DNA of 64,000 bases from Yersinia proxima (GCF_902170785.1 NZ_CABHYG010000014.1:124001-188000), one strand, 5' to 3'; positions 24,807-35,329 are shown, counted from the first letter of the stretch. Notes: generated by a model from the sequence alone, not told the origin. Translations and numbers: made by a program.

Positions 24807-26207
24807 ATGACAACATATCAGTTCCCCGCTGGTTTTTTCTGGGGGGCAGCGGCGTCTGGCCCACAGACTGAAGGCACTGACAATAAACCGCACCGATCCA
24901 TTTGGGACAGTTGGTTTGCCAGTCATCCAGAGCGTTTCTTTCAACAAATCGGCCCGACCAAAGTATGCGAAACACTGCACAAATATAAAGAAGACGTCGC
25001 GCTGATGAAAAGCATTGGCTTTAACTCATTTCGCACGTCAATTCAGTGGTCGCGTTTGATTGAGGATTTTGAAACGGGCAAACCGAACGATGACGCGGTG
25101 CGCTTTTACCATGACTATTTTGACGAGATGATCCGTAATGGCATTGAACCAATAATTAATCTTTATCATTTTGATATGCCAGAAGAATTACAGAATCGTC
25201 ATGGTGGGTTTGAATCTCGCCATGTGGCTGAGCTGTTCGCCCGTTTTGCCAAAACAGCTTTTGAGCTGTTTGGTCATAAAATCAAATACTGGACCACTTT
25301 CAATGAGCCGATCGTCCCGGTGGAAGGCGGATATCTGTATGACTTCCATTACCCGTGTAAAAAAGATGGCAAACTGGCCGCTCAGGTAGCATTCAATATC
25401 ATGTTGGCACACGCCAAAGCGGTAAAATGTTATCGCGAACAGCAGCTTACCGGAGAAATTGGTGTGGTGCTCAACCTTACACCTTCCTATACCCGTAGTG
25501 ATTCACCGGAAGACCAAAAAGCGGCCTGGTATGCCGATTTACTGTTTAACCGCAGCTTCCTCGACCCTTTAGTGAAACATCAGTTCCCCAAAGAACTGTG
25601 TGAAATACTGGCTACCCATGATTGCCTACCCGCAGTCAGCAAAGAAGATGTCTGCTTAATTACCGACTCTCGCATAGATTTTTTGGGGGTAAATTACTAT
25701 GTTCCTCGTCGGGTAAAAGCGCGCGAAAGTGAATATACCCTTGATTATTTTACTCCGGAATATTACTTCGAAAACTACGTTGACCCTGATGGCCGTTTTA
25801 ACCCCTACCGTGATAATAACGAAATTCTACCGCAGGCTATTTATGATATTGCGGCCAATATTCGTGACAATTACAGCAATATAAAATGGTATCTGGCTGA
25901 AATTGGTATCGCCATGGATTTGGAGTCAGAAGGGCCAGTGCAGGCAGATGGCGTGATTGATGACAGCTTTCGTATTGCCCTAATGGAAGAACATTTGGTG
26001 CAGTTGCATCGCGCAATCAATGAGGGAGCGAATTGTTTTGGCGTACATCAGTGGACGTTTATTGATAACTGGTCATGGATTAACTCTTTTAAACGGCGTT
26101 ACGGCTTCTATCGGCTGGATTTGGCTACGGGCGAACGGCAAATAAAGCGCAATGGATTGTGGTTTAAATCTCTTGCTGAAACTAACCAATTTAGCCGACA
26201 GGATTAA
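24807..26207 (+). CDS. GH1 6-phospho-beta-glycosidase (GmuD-like)
   Basis: 466 residues, within the GH1 range. It begins FPAGFFWGAAASGPQTEG, a GH1 N-terminal signature. The acid/base is in TTFNEP (near 166) and the nucleophile in LAEIG (near 364), where most members have TENG or AENG, so the Asn is replaced by Ile. The ending includes VHQWTFIDNWSWINSFKRRYGFYRLD. In a PTS locus it is expected to split 6-phospho-oligosaccharides in the cytoplasm; the neighbours (mannanase, kinase, PMI) point to 6-phospho-mannosides and glucosides. The ribosome site TAGGAGG is strong. Confidence 0.88.
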   Translation: MTTYQFPAGFFWGAAASGPQTEGTDNKPHRSIWDSWFASHPERFFQQIGPTKVCETLHKYKEDVALMKSIGFNSFRTSIQWSRLIEDFETGKPNDDAVRFYHDYFDEMIRNGIEPIINLYHFDMPEELQNRHGGFESRHVAELFARFAKTAFELFGHKIKYWTTFNEPIVPVEGGYLYDFHYPCKKDGKLAAQVAFNIMLAHAKAVKCYREQQLTGEIGVVLNLTPSYTRSDSPEDQKAAWYADLLFNRSFLDPLVKHQFPKELCEILATHDCLPAVSKEDVCLITDSRIDFLGVNYYVPRRVKARESEYTLDYFTPEYYFENYVDPDGRFNPYRDNNEILPQAIYDIAANIRDNYSNIKWYLAEIGIAMDLESEGPVQADGVIDDSFRIALMEEHLVQLHRAINEGANCFGVHQWTFIDNWSWINSFKRRYGFYRLDLATGERQIKRNGLWFKSLAETNQFSRQD

Positions 26208-26228
26208 GCCATTAAAGGAGTAAAGGTT

Positions 26229-27422
26229 ATGAGCAGCAAGCTATCGCGCTGTTTTTATCAGCTTGATAATAGAGTTAAAAATTATGCCTGGGGAAGCCAC
26301 ACTGCGCTAAACCAATTGTTTAATATCCCTAATCCTGATGGGCAACCGCAGGCCGAATTGTGGATGGGCATCCACCCAGCGGGTGTTTCAACTATAAATG
26401 AGCAGGGTCAGATTAAAGCATTATCGGATGTGATCGCTGAGGATAAATGCCGAATTCTGGGGGCATCAACGGCGGAGCGTTTCGATGATCTGCCTTTTTT
26501 GCTGAAAATACTGTCCGCTGAAAGTGCCCTGTCTATTCAGGTTCATCCCCAAAAAGCGCAGGCTGAAACCGGATTCTGGCAGCAGCAACGGCAACCACAT
26601 CGCGCCGCATCACCTGATTATAATGATGCTAACCATAAACCGGAGCTGGTTTATGCCATAACGCCTTTTCAGGCCATGAATGGTTTTCGGGAAGTTGACC
26701 AGATAATTGCGCATTTTAAAACACTCGATATACCCGCCATTACTACGGCACTTGATGCCTTGATAACTCAGCCGAATGCTGACGGTTTGAAGCTGTTTTT
26801 TGTCACGTTGATGCAGTTAACACCGGGGTTGTACCAACAGGCAGTACGACAATTGGTGAGTCAGGCGCAGGTTTGTTTCTCACCAGAACTGGCAACATTG
26901 ATTTATAATCTCAATCAATCCTATCCAGATGATATCGGCGTTTTTGCTCCCTTATTATTAAATTGCATTACTTTGGCACCAGGGGAGGCGATGTTTCTAC
27001 AACCGGGCACACTTCATGCCTACGTAAAAGGTACGGCTATTGAAGTCATGGCCAGCTCTGATAACGTGTTGCGTGCAGGGCTTACCAGCAAAAAAGTCAA
27101 TCTTTCTGAGTTGGTGTTGTGCACGACGTTTACCTCTATAAAGCACAATGATTTGATCCTGAGACCCAGCCAAACTCAAGAATGCTTTGATTACAGCGTT
27201 CCGGTAGATGATTTCCGCTTTTGTATTTTTTCCAATGTGGAGAGCCGAGCTATAACGACTAACAGCGCCGAAATTATTCTTGTCATCAGTGGCGTTGCCA
27301 CACTCCGTCATACCAGTGGTGAAACATTAATATTAAACGCTGGGCAGTCTGTATTTATTCCGGCATTCATCGAGAAATTTACCCTCACTTGTTCTGGCAA
27401 AGTTTGCAGAGTGTATTGCTGA
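26229..27422 (+). CDS. manA: Mannose-6-phosphate isomerase, type I (second ManA)
   Basis: 397 residues (E. coli ManA 391). The N-terminal YAWGSHTALNQLF, zinc-site QVHPQKAQAETGF and NHKPELVYAITPFQAMNGFR, and LQPGTLHAYVKGTAIEVMASSDNVLRAGLTSK are all canonical. It converts Man-6-P to Fru-6-P, closing the proposed pathway. It is the last gene of the plus arm (21-base gap) and is followed by a terminator. A housekeeping manA normally exists elsewhere in enterobacteria, so this is probably a pathway-dedicated copy, like GmuF. Confidence 0.95.
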   Translation: MSSKLSRCFYQLDNRVKNYAWGSHTALNQLFNIPNPDGQPQAELWMGIHPAGVSTINEQGQIKALSDVIAEDKCRILGASTAERFDDLPFLLKILSAESALSIQVHPQKAQAETGFWQQQRQPHRAASPDYNDANHKPELVYAITPFQAMNGFREVDQIIAHFKTLDIPAITTALDALITQPNADGLKLFFVTLMQLTPGLYQQAVRQLVSQAQVCFSPELATLIYNLNQSYPDDIGVFAPLLLNCITLAPGEAMFLQPGTLHAYVKGTAIEVMASSDNVLRAGLTSKKVNLSELVLCTTFTSIKHNDLILRPSQTQECFDYSVPVDDFRFCIFSNVESRAITTNSAEIILVISGVATLRHTSGETLILNAGQSVFIPAFIEKFTLTCSGKVCRVYC

Positions 27423-27436
27423 TAGGATAGTTATTT

Positions 27437-27466
27437 CTGGTTTATATTTATCTTAATATAAACCAG
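27437..27466 (+). terminator. Terminator after manA
   Basis: CTGGTTTATATT-TATCTT-AATATAAACCAG, a perfect 12-bp stem followed by TCTTTTATTTG. Confidence 0.85.
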
Positions 27467-27772
27467 TCTTTTATTTGTTTTTTTATAAAAACCAAGTCGG
27501 TGCTATTTTTATATTTATCTTGAAATTTACAAGTTTCATTCTGTTTAATATTTTTTATCTTGTATTAAGATGCTTATCTTCGATTAATTAATAGTCATGT
27601 TTAACCAGAGGTAATTTGTGGTTATTATTCGCTGCTCATCTCTTCTTAATCCGCTATACTGCAATTAAGATATAAAATGAGACACTGAAATTGGATTAAA
27701 ATCATTTTATGTTCGATGACTGCATATAAAGATAAATGTGCACTATAAAACTTGTTAACCGAAAGAGGATAT

Positions 27773-28321
27773 ATGTCAAATCGCAAACATTTGACACCGG
27801 CTGAAGTAGACCGGCTATTAGCTGCAACTCATCACGGCACCCATTCTGTTCGAGATTACTGTTTGATTTGGATGTGTTTTATCCATGGCTGTCGCGTCAG
27901 TGAAATCAATAGTTGGCGCCTGTGTGATATCGATCTTGATGAAGGTCATATACATATACATCGCTTGAAAAATGGCTTCTCAACCATTCACCCATTATTT
28001 AAAAAAGAGCGTAAAGCATTACACGCCTGGTTAAATATACGTGATAAGTATAAAGGCTCAGATAGTGAGTGGTTATTCTTGTCAGAAAAAGGAAATCGCT
28101 TATCCCGACAACGTATTTACTGGCTAATTCGTCATTATAGTGAGTTGGCTGATCTTACTATTACCGCGCACCCTCATATGCTAAGACATGGCTGTGGTTT
28201 CGCATTGGCAGACCGGGGAATTGATACTCGTTTGATTCAAGATTATCTTGGTCACCGCAATATTCAGAACACGGTAATATATACCGCAAGTAACGCTGGG
28301 AGGTTTAAAGAAGTATGGTAA
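27773..28321 (+). CDS. FimB/FimE-type site-specific recombinase 1
   Basis: 182 residues from the ATG at 27773 (AAGAGG four bases upstream). It is a minimal tyrosine recombinase: first Arg in HGCRVSEI, HMLRHGCGFAL box, and catalytic Tyr in HRNIQNTVIYTAS. Such short enzymes invert promoter segments of fimbrial operons. Here a fimbrial pseudogene and a second recombinase (30095) lie within 2.4 kb, so this is the remains of a phase-variable fimbrial locus. Confidence 0.93.
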   Translation: MSNRKHLTPAEVDRLLAATHHGTHSVRDYCLIWMCFIHGCRVSEINSWRLCDIDLDEGHIHIHRLKNGFSTIHPLFKKERKALHAWLNIRDKYKGSDSEWLFLSEKGNRLSRQRIYWLIRHYSELADLTITAHPHMLRHGCGFALADRGIDTRLIQDYLGHRNIQNTVIYTASNAGRFKEVW

Positions 28322-28921
28322 TTAGAGTGTAATGATTTATTTCACTCGGTACACTCTGAACTAAACTGGCACCTACTCTAGAGACTTTCGAAAATCATGT
28401 CAATATTGTCAGTGTGGGTTTGAATCTGGAGAGGGTTAATTATTTAAATATCAATATAATATAGTTATTTTACCACCTATTTCTACACAACATTTCTGTG
28501 ATAAACACCTCTTTTGACTCGTCTGATAAATCCAAGCCTCAATAGCACCCCTAAAATTCTTAGGTTTTAATCCTAATGCAGGCTGATTAATTTATAAAAT
28601 TAAGCCTAATAATCTAAAAATATATAAATATATAGATGAAAAAACCACTCGATACACTTTAGTTCAAAATGAATCGTTTGGCTGTATATGCAATTTTTAT
28701 ATACAGGTTATTTAGCAGGAAAACCTCCGGCTGAATCCATTGAGTATAAATATGTGACAAATAGCTAAATCAGTATTTGTTAACGCAGGTTCTACAGTAC
28801 CTTCTGCGTATTTAATTCGTGATGACATTACTGTTCGCCATCCCACTTCGTATTGATTGAGCCTGATACCCAGTTGGATATTGCCAGCCCGCACCAAAAA
28901 AAGATTACTGGAGTCGTCATC
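28322..28921. other. AT-rich region after recombinase 1, no gene
   Basis: 600 bases without a coding frame. It has short palindromes (CCTAA-AATTC-TTAGG near 28551; ATCTA...TAGAT near 28612-28637). This is where an invertible promoter segment would be expected, but I found no long inverted-repeat pair by eye. Confidence 0.45.
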
Positions 28922-29303
28922 ATGAAATTTATGTCAATCACGTTGGTAGCTGTGTTGCTCTTGCTGGTGGGGGCAGCATTGACGGAGGTCGTAGTAGGAA
29001 AAAAAGCTCCTGATACCACTTATGTGGATCCGATGAGCACTGAGCATTTCCCTGTAGCTGGTGTTGGTGGTGGTAGTGTGGTTTGGAAAATTATCATTGA
29101 TTTTGGTGCCATCGGGCTGCCTCATTCCAGTCCATTTTAACCTGGGATATAAGTAAGGGCTGCAAACCAGCATCAACCTTAGCTGTGATTAGCTAAGCAG
29201 ATTTCTACAGGCCAGCGCCGAGTTTCGTTTTAGTGACCAGCACCATTATAAAGCTGGGGGAACATACTCAAGCGCAGTACAAATAAGTTTGACCTACCAA
29301 TAA
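28922..29303 (+). pseudogene. Decayed fimbrial subunit gene
   Basis: An ATG at 28922 with GGAG starts a signal-peptide-like stretch (MKFMSITLVAVLLLLVGAAL) in one frame, stopping at 29138-29140. In another frame a fimbrial-type C terminus is readable before the stop at 29301: LQASAEFRFSDQHHYKAGG, then TYSSAVQISLTYQ, the alternating strand and penultimate Tyr of chaperone-usher pilins. Both parts together are shorter than a pilin, so the gene has lost internal sequence and its frame. Confidence 0.6.
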
Positions 29304-29318
29304 TAGTGGGTATAGGAA

Positions 29319-29972
29319 ATGCCAATTACCAATAATAATGTTCTAAAACTGGCTATTATGGATCCCTATCCGCTTAACCGGCTAGGGCTGAAGCATATTA
29401 CTCTGGCACTGGAGCCTGGTATTTGTATTGAAGCAGAAGGAAGTTGCTTTAAAGAAATAGCCCAAATATTGCAATCTACTCATATTGATATATTGGTGAC
29501 GGAACTTTACGGAGAACAAGAAGATTTAGCGCAAGGGGTGACAATGCTACAGGCGTTGTGCCTGATCCCTGACTTACGGATTATTATCTATACACAAAGT
29601 AAGAATGGTCAGGTGTTGAATATGCTCAATGGGTTCAAGCAAATTAGTTTGATTTCGCATTTTGAGGCACTTGAGCCGACATTGGCAGATCTGGCGCGAG
29701 CTCTGGCAAATGAAAAGATATGTAGTTCCCTAATCCAGGGCTATATTGAGGTGTTTAAGCGTCAAGATGCTGCTTGCCTGCGACAGTTGACTCGGTGTGA
29801 GAGAAATATACTGATGCTTTTATTTAATGGTTATAGTTTGGTTCAGATCTCTCATCAGATAAACCGTAGCATTAAAACGGTGAGTTGTCATAAATGTAAC
29901 GCCATGCGTAAACTTGGTGCTAAAAGTGATGCCGACCTTTATTTAGTTATGAGGGATCTATTCAATAGATAA
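29319..29972 (+). CDS. LuxR-type two-domain transcription regulator
   Basis: 217 residues. The N-terminal ~130 residues look like a receiver fold (LAIMDPYPLNRLGLKHI, DILVTELYG, LRIIIYTQS), but the usual phosphorylation Asp position reads VTELY, so it is probably not phosphorylated. The C-terminal LuxR HTH is LTRCERNILMLLFNGYSLVQISHQINRSIKTVSCHK. RcsB-like accessory regulators of this kind accompany fimbrial operons. It starts 16 bases after the pilin pseudogene stop. Confidence 0.85.
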   Translation: MPITNNNVLKLAIMDPYPLNRLGLKHITLALEPGICIEAEGSCFKEIAQILQSTHIDILVTELYGEQEDLAQGVTMLQALCLIPDLRIIIYTQSKNGQVLNMLNGFKQISLISHFEALEPTLADLARALANEKICSSLIQGYIEVFKRQDAACLRQLTRCERNILMLLFNGYSLVQISHQINRSIKTVSCHKCNAMRKLGAKSDADLYLVMRDLFNR

Positions 29973-30094
29973 TTGATGTTTTTAGCTCAAAGGATTATTC
30001 ACCGATCAATAAAAGACCCCGGCGCACTGGATAGCACCGAGGTGAGGGACGGTTTTTAATTGGGATATAATAAATCAACCTGGGAGGTTTGCTA

Positions 30095-30646
30095 TTAAAT
30101 ATGAATATTACGAAAACGCTCAACATTACTGGCGGTATAAATAACGGTATTTTGAATATTCTTGTGGCCCAAATAGTCCTGAATTAAACGGGTATCAATC
30201 CCTTTATCTGCGAGAGCATAACCACAGGCATGACGCAGCATATGAGGATGCACCGGCACACCTAACCCAGCTAACTGGCCATAATCACGCATCAAACGGT
30301 GTAGCTGTTGGCGTGAAAGCTGGCCACCATGCCGTGACAGAAACAGAAAGTCGCTATCAGCCTCCAGATATTGGGCACGCAGTGCCAGCCAGGCGAGTAT
30401 GGCTGCTCTTTCACGAGGTTGAATGGGATGTTGCACTGAAAAACCGTTCTTTAAGCGTGAGACATTCAGGCGATTCCCAGCTAAATCCACATCCTGCAAC
30501 CGCAAGCTACGAAGCTCAGTGACGCGTAAACCATGGATAAAACACATCAACAGCATGCATTTGTCGCGGGCTGTATTTTTATTAGCAGGAATTGCGTCAA
30601 GCAGACGTTCGACTTCGTTTCTACTTAAGAATTTGCGATTAGCCAT
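30095..30646 (-). CDS. FimB/FimE-type site-specific recombinase 2
   Basis: 183 residues, with HGLRVTEL, HMLRHACGYAL and HKNIQNTVIYTAS. It is closely similar to recombinase 1 (27773) but points the other way. In E. coli the pair FimB/FimE lies on one side of fimS; here the two enclose the pseudogene and regulator, suggesting rearrangement or inversion of the locus. Confidence 0.93.
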   Translation of the reverse strand: MANRKFLSRNEVERLLDAIPANKNTARDKCMLLMCFIHGLRVTELRSLRLQDVDLAGNRLNVSRLKNGFSVQHPIQPRERAAILAWLALRAQYLEADSDFLFLSRHGGQLSRQQLHRLMRDYGQLAGLGVPVHPHMLRHACGYALADKGIDTRLIQDYLGHKNIQNTVIYTASNVERFRNIHI

Positions 30647-30829
30647 GATAAGAATTGCCTCGGTAATATTTTAGATTTATTGCAAGCGGCAGGTCGCTTG
30701 CTGAATGACGCTATTTAAAACCAAGGCTGTTTTTTGAGCAATCGACAGGATGGAATTGCTGTTTTCTGAAATTCAGAATATCAGCCCTAGGCTATAATTA
30801 AGATGGGAAACGCTAGGATAGTCTGCGCT

Positions 30830-31735
30830 ATGCATAAACAATTTGATTATAATTTGATTAAGTTTCTGGTCGCTGTGGTTGATGCACGGAGTATGTCTGG
30901 TGCATCGGAAAAATTGGATCTAGCCCCCTCTGGTATTAGTCATGCGATTGGAAAATTGAGAGAATATTACAATGACCCTATCTTTATTAAGGTCAAAAAT
31001 GGTGTTCAGCCAACATCGCTTGCCCGTCATTTATATGAACTCTATAAACCAATAATCGAAGAGATGGAGACTGCAATAAATGTCAAAAGTGCTCACGCTA
31101 ATAACAGTATAAAAAAACGAGCCTACCAGGTTCGGGCTAACAGCATTGTTGAGTATTGGCTGTGCTATTTTATCTTGCAGCAGGGAGATATTTTTAATCA
31201 CTGTACACTCAATTTTGTTCGCCATTATGCTGATCAAGAAGAGCGGATTACAAAATTAAGAAGTCGGGAGATTGACCTGGATATAGGTGCAGCCATCAGT
31301 CACGATACCAATATTTATAGCAAGTATTTGTTTGATATTGATTTTTCTATTATTTGCCGTCAATCGCATCCACGAGTAGGGAGCTATATCAGTCGCGATG
31401 ATTTTATGAAAGAAAAACACATGGCGTGGTCATCACAAAATTACAGTATTGGACAAACCGAATCTTTAGAGGAAATTCTGGCAGAACGTAATCAGAATGT
31501 ACTGCTTAGCAGTGAGTCATATTTACCACTTATTTGTTTGGTGGAGCACAGTGATTTATTAATGGTGGTGCCCACTTTCTTCTTACCTTTATTACTGCAA
31601 AATTTCCCTTTAAAAGAAGTGCAGTGTGATTTTTTCACCAAAAGAAGCAGCCATATTTATGCTTATATGCATAAAGCACAAAAGCACGATGCAAACTTAC
31701 TACAACTTATCGCCATCATGCAGAAGAAATTCTGA
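30830..31735 (+). CDS. LysR-family transcription regulator
   Basis: 301 residues from the ATG at 30830, placing FDYNLIKFLVAVVDARSMSGASEKLDLAPSGISHAIGKLR as the N-terminal HTH, as is usual. An ATG at 30803 is possible. The effector domain follows but is diverged. It lies upstream of hutU in the same direction, separated by 370 bases. A role in hut control is possible, but hut is normally under HutC, whose operator-like palindrome is also present. Target unknown. Confidence 0.85.
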   Translation: MHKQFDYNLIKFLVAVVDARSMSGASEKLDLAPSGISHAIGKLREYYNDPIFIKVKNGVQPTSLARHLYELYKPIIEEMETAINVKSAHANNSIKKRAYQVRANSIVEYWLCYFILQQGDIFNHCTLNFVRHYADQEERITKLRSREIDLDIGAAISHDTNIYSKYLFDIDFSIICRQSHPRVGSYISRDDFMKEKHMAWSSQNYSIGQTESLEEILAERNQNVLLSSESYLPLICLVEHSDLLMVVPTFFLPLLLQNFPLKEVQCDFFTKRSSHIYAYMHKAQKHDANLLQLIAIMQKKF

Positions 31736-32020
31736 GTCAATAAGATACCTCCCCCCAAACTTGAAAGAGCGATTTACTGCTTACGAGAGAAGCCGCATTT
31801 TGCATGTCGAAATGTAAAATCCGTGTGAAATATATGTGACTCCGTGCGCAAAAACAGACCAATTTTATGCTGGTTTCATAGGTAAAATTACGTCGAAAAT
31901 CCTCCCATTTTGTCTTAATGTGACGTAGGAATGTATCTAACAAATTAATTTTAAACGTTTTTAATAAAATTCATTTTTAGATATATGGTGACCTATTGCT
32001 GTTTTTCTGGTGCTTGATTG

Positions 32021-32038
32021 TACTTGTCTATACGAGTA
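32021..32038. promoter_or_regulatory. HutC-like operator upstream of hutU
   Basis: TACTTGTCTATACGAGTA is an imperfect palindrome of the CTTGTATA-GACAAG kind that I know for HutC (GntR family) operators of enteric hut genes. It lies 68 bases before the hutU start. HutC binding is relieved by urocanate. No hutC is in the window. Confidence 0.5.
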
Positions 32039-32105
32039 TATGTTAATAAATACTCAAACTAAGTAATGTCGTCGATACCTGAAAAACTGGTTGAAGGAAA
32101 TTGCC

Positions 32106-33797
32106 GTGACTACCAAAAACAGATTCCGTGATACTGAAATTCGTGCTTCGCGTGGCACAAAACTGACCGCTAAAAGTTGGATGACCGAAGCCCCTCTGCG
32201 CATGTTGATGAATAATCTCGACCCCGAAGTGGCTGAGAATCCCAAAGAATTAGTAGTTTACGGTGGTATTGGCCGAGCGGCTCGTAACTGGGAATGCTAC
32301 GACAAGATTGTTGAAAGTCTTACTCAACTGAACGATGACGAGACCTTGCTGGTTCAATCCGGCAAACCAGTGGGTGTCTTCAAAACTCACAGTAATGCGC
32401 CTCGGGTATTGATTGCTAACTCAAATCTGGTTCCGCATTGGGCTAATTGGGAACATTTTAATGAGTTGGACGCCAGAGGACTGGCGATGTACGGCCAGAT
32501 GACCGCGGGCAGTTGGATCTACATTGGTAGTCAGGGCATTGTACAGGGCACTTATGAAACCTTCGTCGAAGCAGGCCGTCAGCACTTTGGCGGGAGCTTG
32601 AAAGGGCGTTGGGTGTTAACTGCTGGGCTCGGTGGCATGGGTGGCGCGCAGCCGCTGGCGGCAACGTTGGCTGGGGCTTGCTCTTTGAATATTGAGTGCC
32701 AGCAAAGCCGTATCGATTTTCGTCTTAAAACCCGCTATGTCGATGAGCAAGCGACTGATTTGGATGATGCGCTGGCCCGTATTAAAAAATACACTTCTTC
32801 TGGAGAAGCGGTTTCAATCGCATTATGCGGTAATGCAGCTGAGATCTTACCTGAGTTGGTACGCCGTGGGGTTCGCCCGGATATGGTGACCGACCAAACC
32901 AGTGCCCATGATCCGCTGAATGGCTATTTGCCAAAAGGCTGGAGCTGGGAAGAATATCGCCGCCGCGCCCAAAGTGAGCCGGTACTGGTGGTGAATGCAG
33001 CCAAAACTTCAATGGCAGAACATGTTGAAGCTATGCTGGCTTTCCACAATATGGGTATCCCGACCTTTGATTACGGCAACAATATTCGTCAGATGGCACA
33101 AGATATGGGTGTCACCCATGCGTTTGATTTCCCAGGATTTGTCCCGGCTTATATTCGCCCATTATTCTGCCGAGGTATTGGCCCATTCCGCTGGGCGGCG
33201 CTTTCCGGTGATGCCGAAGATATTTATAAGACGGATGCGAAGGTTAAAGAACTTATCCCGGATGATGAGCATTTACATCACTGGCTGGATATGGCCCGTG
33301 AACGTATCAGCTTCCAGGGACTGCCTGCTCGTATCTGCTGGGTTGGTTTGGGCCAGCGCGCTAAATTAGGCTTAGCTTTTAATGAGATGGTACGAATAGG
33401 TGAGCTGTCAGCGCCGATTGTGATTGGCCGCGATCATCTTGATTCTGGCTCCGTCGCCAGCCCTAACCGAGAAACTGAAGCGATGCAGGATGGTTCTGAT
33501 GCTGTCTCTGACTGGCCGCTACTCAATGCATTGCTGAATACCGCCAGTGGCGCGACTTGGGTATCACTGCATCATGGTGGTGGTGTTGGAATGGGCTTCT
33601 CGCAACATTCAGGCATGGTAGTGGTATGTGATGGCAGCGACGATGCGGCCGAACGAATCGCCCGAGTATTACATAATGATCCAGCTACTGGCGTAATGCG
33701 CCATGCCGATGCCGGTTATGACATCGCGATTAATTGTGCACAAGAGCAGGGGCTTAACCTGCCAATGATTGCCGCAACTCAAGGGAAAAAAGCATGA
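32106..33797 (+). CDS. hutU: Urocanate hydratase
   Basis: 563 residues from a GTG at 32106, chosen because GAAGGA lies seven bases upstream and the product then begins [20 protein letters not shown], the known Yersinia-type start. Marks: [20 protein letters not shown]-binding [15 protein letters not shown], and CRGIGPFRW with [19 protein letters not shown] near the C terminus. It converts urocanate to imidazolone propionate using tightly bound NAD. It overlaps hutH by four bases (ATGA). Confidence 0.97.
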   Translation: MTTKNRFRDTEIRASRGTKLTAKSWMTEAPLRMLMNNLDPEVAENPKELVVYGGIGRAARNWECYDKIVESLTQLNDDETLLVQSGKPVGVFKTHSNAPRVLIANSNLVPHWANWEHFNELDARGLAMYGQMTAGSWIYIGSQGIVQGTYETFVEAGRQHFGGSLKGRWVLTAGLGGMGGAQPLAATLAGACSLNIECQQSRIDFRLKTRYVDEQATDLDDALARIKKYTSSGEAVSIALCGNAAEILPELVRRGVRPDMVTDQTSAHDPLNGYLPKGWSWEEYRRRAQSEPVLVVNAAKTSMAEHVEAMLAFHNMGIPTFDYGNNIRQMAQDMGVTHAFDFPGFVPAYIRPLFCRGIGPFRWAALSGDAEDIYKTDAKVKELIPDDEHLHHWLDMARERISFQGLPARICWVGLGQRAKLGLAFNEMVRIGELSAPIVIGRDHLDSGSVASPNRETEAMQDGSDAVSDWPLLNALLNTASGATWVSLHHGGGVGMGFSQHSGMVVVCDGSDDAAERIARVLHNDPATGVMRHADAGYDIAINCAQEQGLNLPMIAATQGKKA

Positions 33798-35329
33798 AAA
33801 CAACAATGACACTGCGCCCCGGCCAGATGACGCTGGCTGATTTGCGACATATTTATCAACACCCGGTAAAAATAACTTTGGATGAAAGTGCTTATGCACC
33901 TATTCAGCAAAGTGTGGATTGCGTACAGAAAATATTGGCAGAGAAGCGTACTGCGTACGGCATCAACACGGGGTTTGGTCTGTTGGCCTCCACGCGTATT
34001 GCGACAGAAGATTTGGAAAACCTACAGCGCTCGATTGTCCTTTCCCATGCAGCAGGTGTTGGGGAACCCAATGATGACGCGATTGTGCGCTTGATTATGG
34101 TATTGAAAATCAATAGCCTGGCGCGTGGTTTTTCGGGTATCAGGCTTGAGGTTATTCAGGCGTTGATAACATTAGTTAACGCACAAGTTTATCCGCATAT
34201 TCCCCTAAAAGGCTCTGTGGGTGCTTCTGGTGATCTGGCTCCGTTGGCACACATGAGTTTGCTGCTGCTCGGTGAAGGTAAAGCCCGCTATCAAGGGGAA
34301 TGGTTGGATGCTCGCGCAGCGCTGGCTAAAGCCGGTTTGCAACCGCTGACATTGGCGGCAAAAGAAGGGTTGGCACTCCTTAATGGTACTCAGGTTTCCA
34401 CGGCTTATGCTTTGCGCGGTTTGTTTGAAGCGGAAGACCTTTATGCCGCAGCCTCTGTCTTTGGCAGCCTGACGGTTGAAGCGGCATTAGGTTCTCGTAG
34501 CCCGTTTGATGCTCGTATTCATGCGGTTAGGGGCCAGCGTGGGCAAATTGATGCCGCCAGCACTTATCGTCATTTGCTTGGCGAACGTAGCGAAGTATCT
34601 GAATCCCATCGTAATTGTGACAAAGTTCAAGACCCGTATTCTCTGCGTTGTCAGCCACAGGTCATGGGGGCTTGTCTGACCCAAATGCGCCAGGCTGCTG
34701 AAGTTCTGGCGATTGAATCTAATGCGGTGTCAGATAACCCATTGGTATTTGCTGACCAGGGAGATGTATTGTCTGGCGGTAACTTCCATGCCGAACCAGT
34801 TGCAATGGCGGCAGATAATCTGGCGCTGGCGCTGGCAGAAATCGGCTCGTTAGCAGAACGCCGTATTTCGCTGTTAATGGATAAACATATGTCGCAACTA
34901 CCACCATTTCTGGTGGAGAACGGCGGCGTAAACTCAGGTTTTATGATTGCGCAGGTTACGGCGGCGGCACTAACCAGTGAGAATAAAGGGCTGGCATTCC
35001 CCTCCAGTGTCGACAGCATCCCAACTTCAGCGAATCAGGAAGACCATGTTTCTATGGCACCCCGTGCAGGTAAGCGCTTATGGGAGATGGTTGAAAACGT
35101 GCGCGGCATTCTGGCTGTTGAGTGGTTGGCAGCATGTCAGGGGCTGGATTTACGCAAAGGCCTGAAAACATCAGCTGCTCTGGAACCAGCACGCCAGCTA
35201 CTGCGTAAGCATGTGGCCTACTACGAAAAAGATCGTTTCTTTGCCCCCGATATTGAAGCTGCCAGCCAGCTCATTGCTCTGCGTCATATGAATGAACTGA
35301 TGCCTGCGCATCTACTACCAAGTCTTTAA
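33794..35329 (+). CDS. hutH: Histidine ammonia-lyase
   Basis: 511 residues. The self-forming MIO cofactor triad Ala-Ser-Gly is in [26 protein letters not shown] near the N terminus and [15 protein letters not shown] are canonical. It deaminates L-histidine to urocanate, the substrate of HutU. The ATG overlaps the hutU stop, so translation is coupled. hutI and hutG are not adjacent, so the last two steps must be encoded elsewhere. Confidence 0.98.
   Translation: MKTTMTLRPGQMTLADLRHIYQHPVKITLDESAYAPIQQSVDCVQKILAEKRTAYGINTGFGLLASTRIATEDLENLQRSIVLSHAAGVGEPNDDAIVRLIMVLKINSLARGFSGIRLEVIQALITLVNAQVYPHIPLKGSVGASGDLAPLAHMSLLLLGEGKARYQGEWLDARAALAKAGLQPLTLAAKEGLALLNGTQVSTAYALRGLFEAEDLYAAASVFGSLTVEAALGSRSPFDARIHAVRGQRGQIDAASTYRHLLGERSEVSESHRNCDKVQDPYSLRCQPQVMGACLTQMRQAAEVLAIESNAVSDNPLVFADQGDVLSGGNFHAEPVAMAADNLALALAEIGSLAERRISLLMDKHMSQLPPFLVENGGVNSGFMIAQVTAAALTSENKGLAFPSSVDSIPTSANQEDHVSMAPRAGKRLWEMVENVRGILAVEWLAACQGLDLRKGLKTSAALEPARQLLRKHVAYYEKDRFFAPDIEAASQLIALRHMNELMPAHLLPSL

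Noticed and set aside
28551-28637. Short palindromes as ends of an invertible promoter segment
   Set aside because: They are local palindromes, not a separated inverted-repeat pair; no matching distal copy was found between the recombinase genes.
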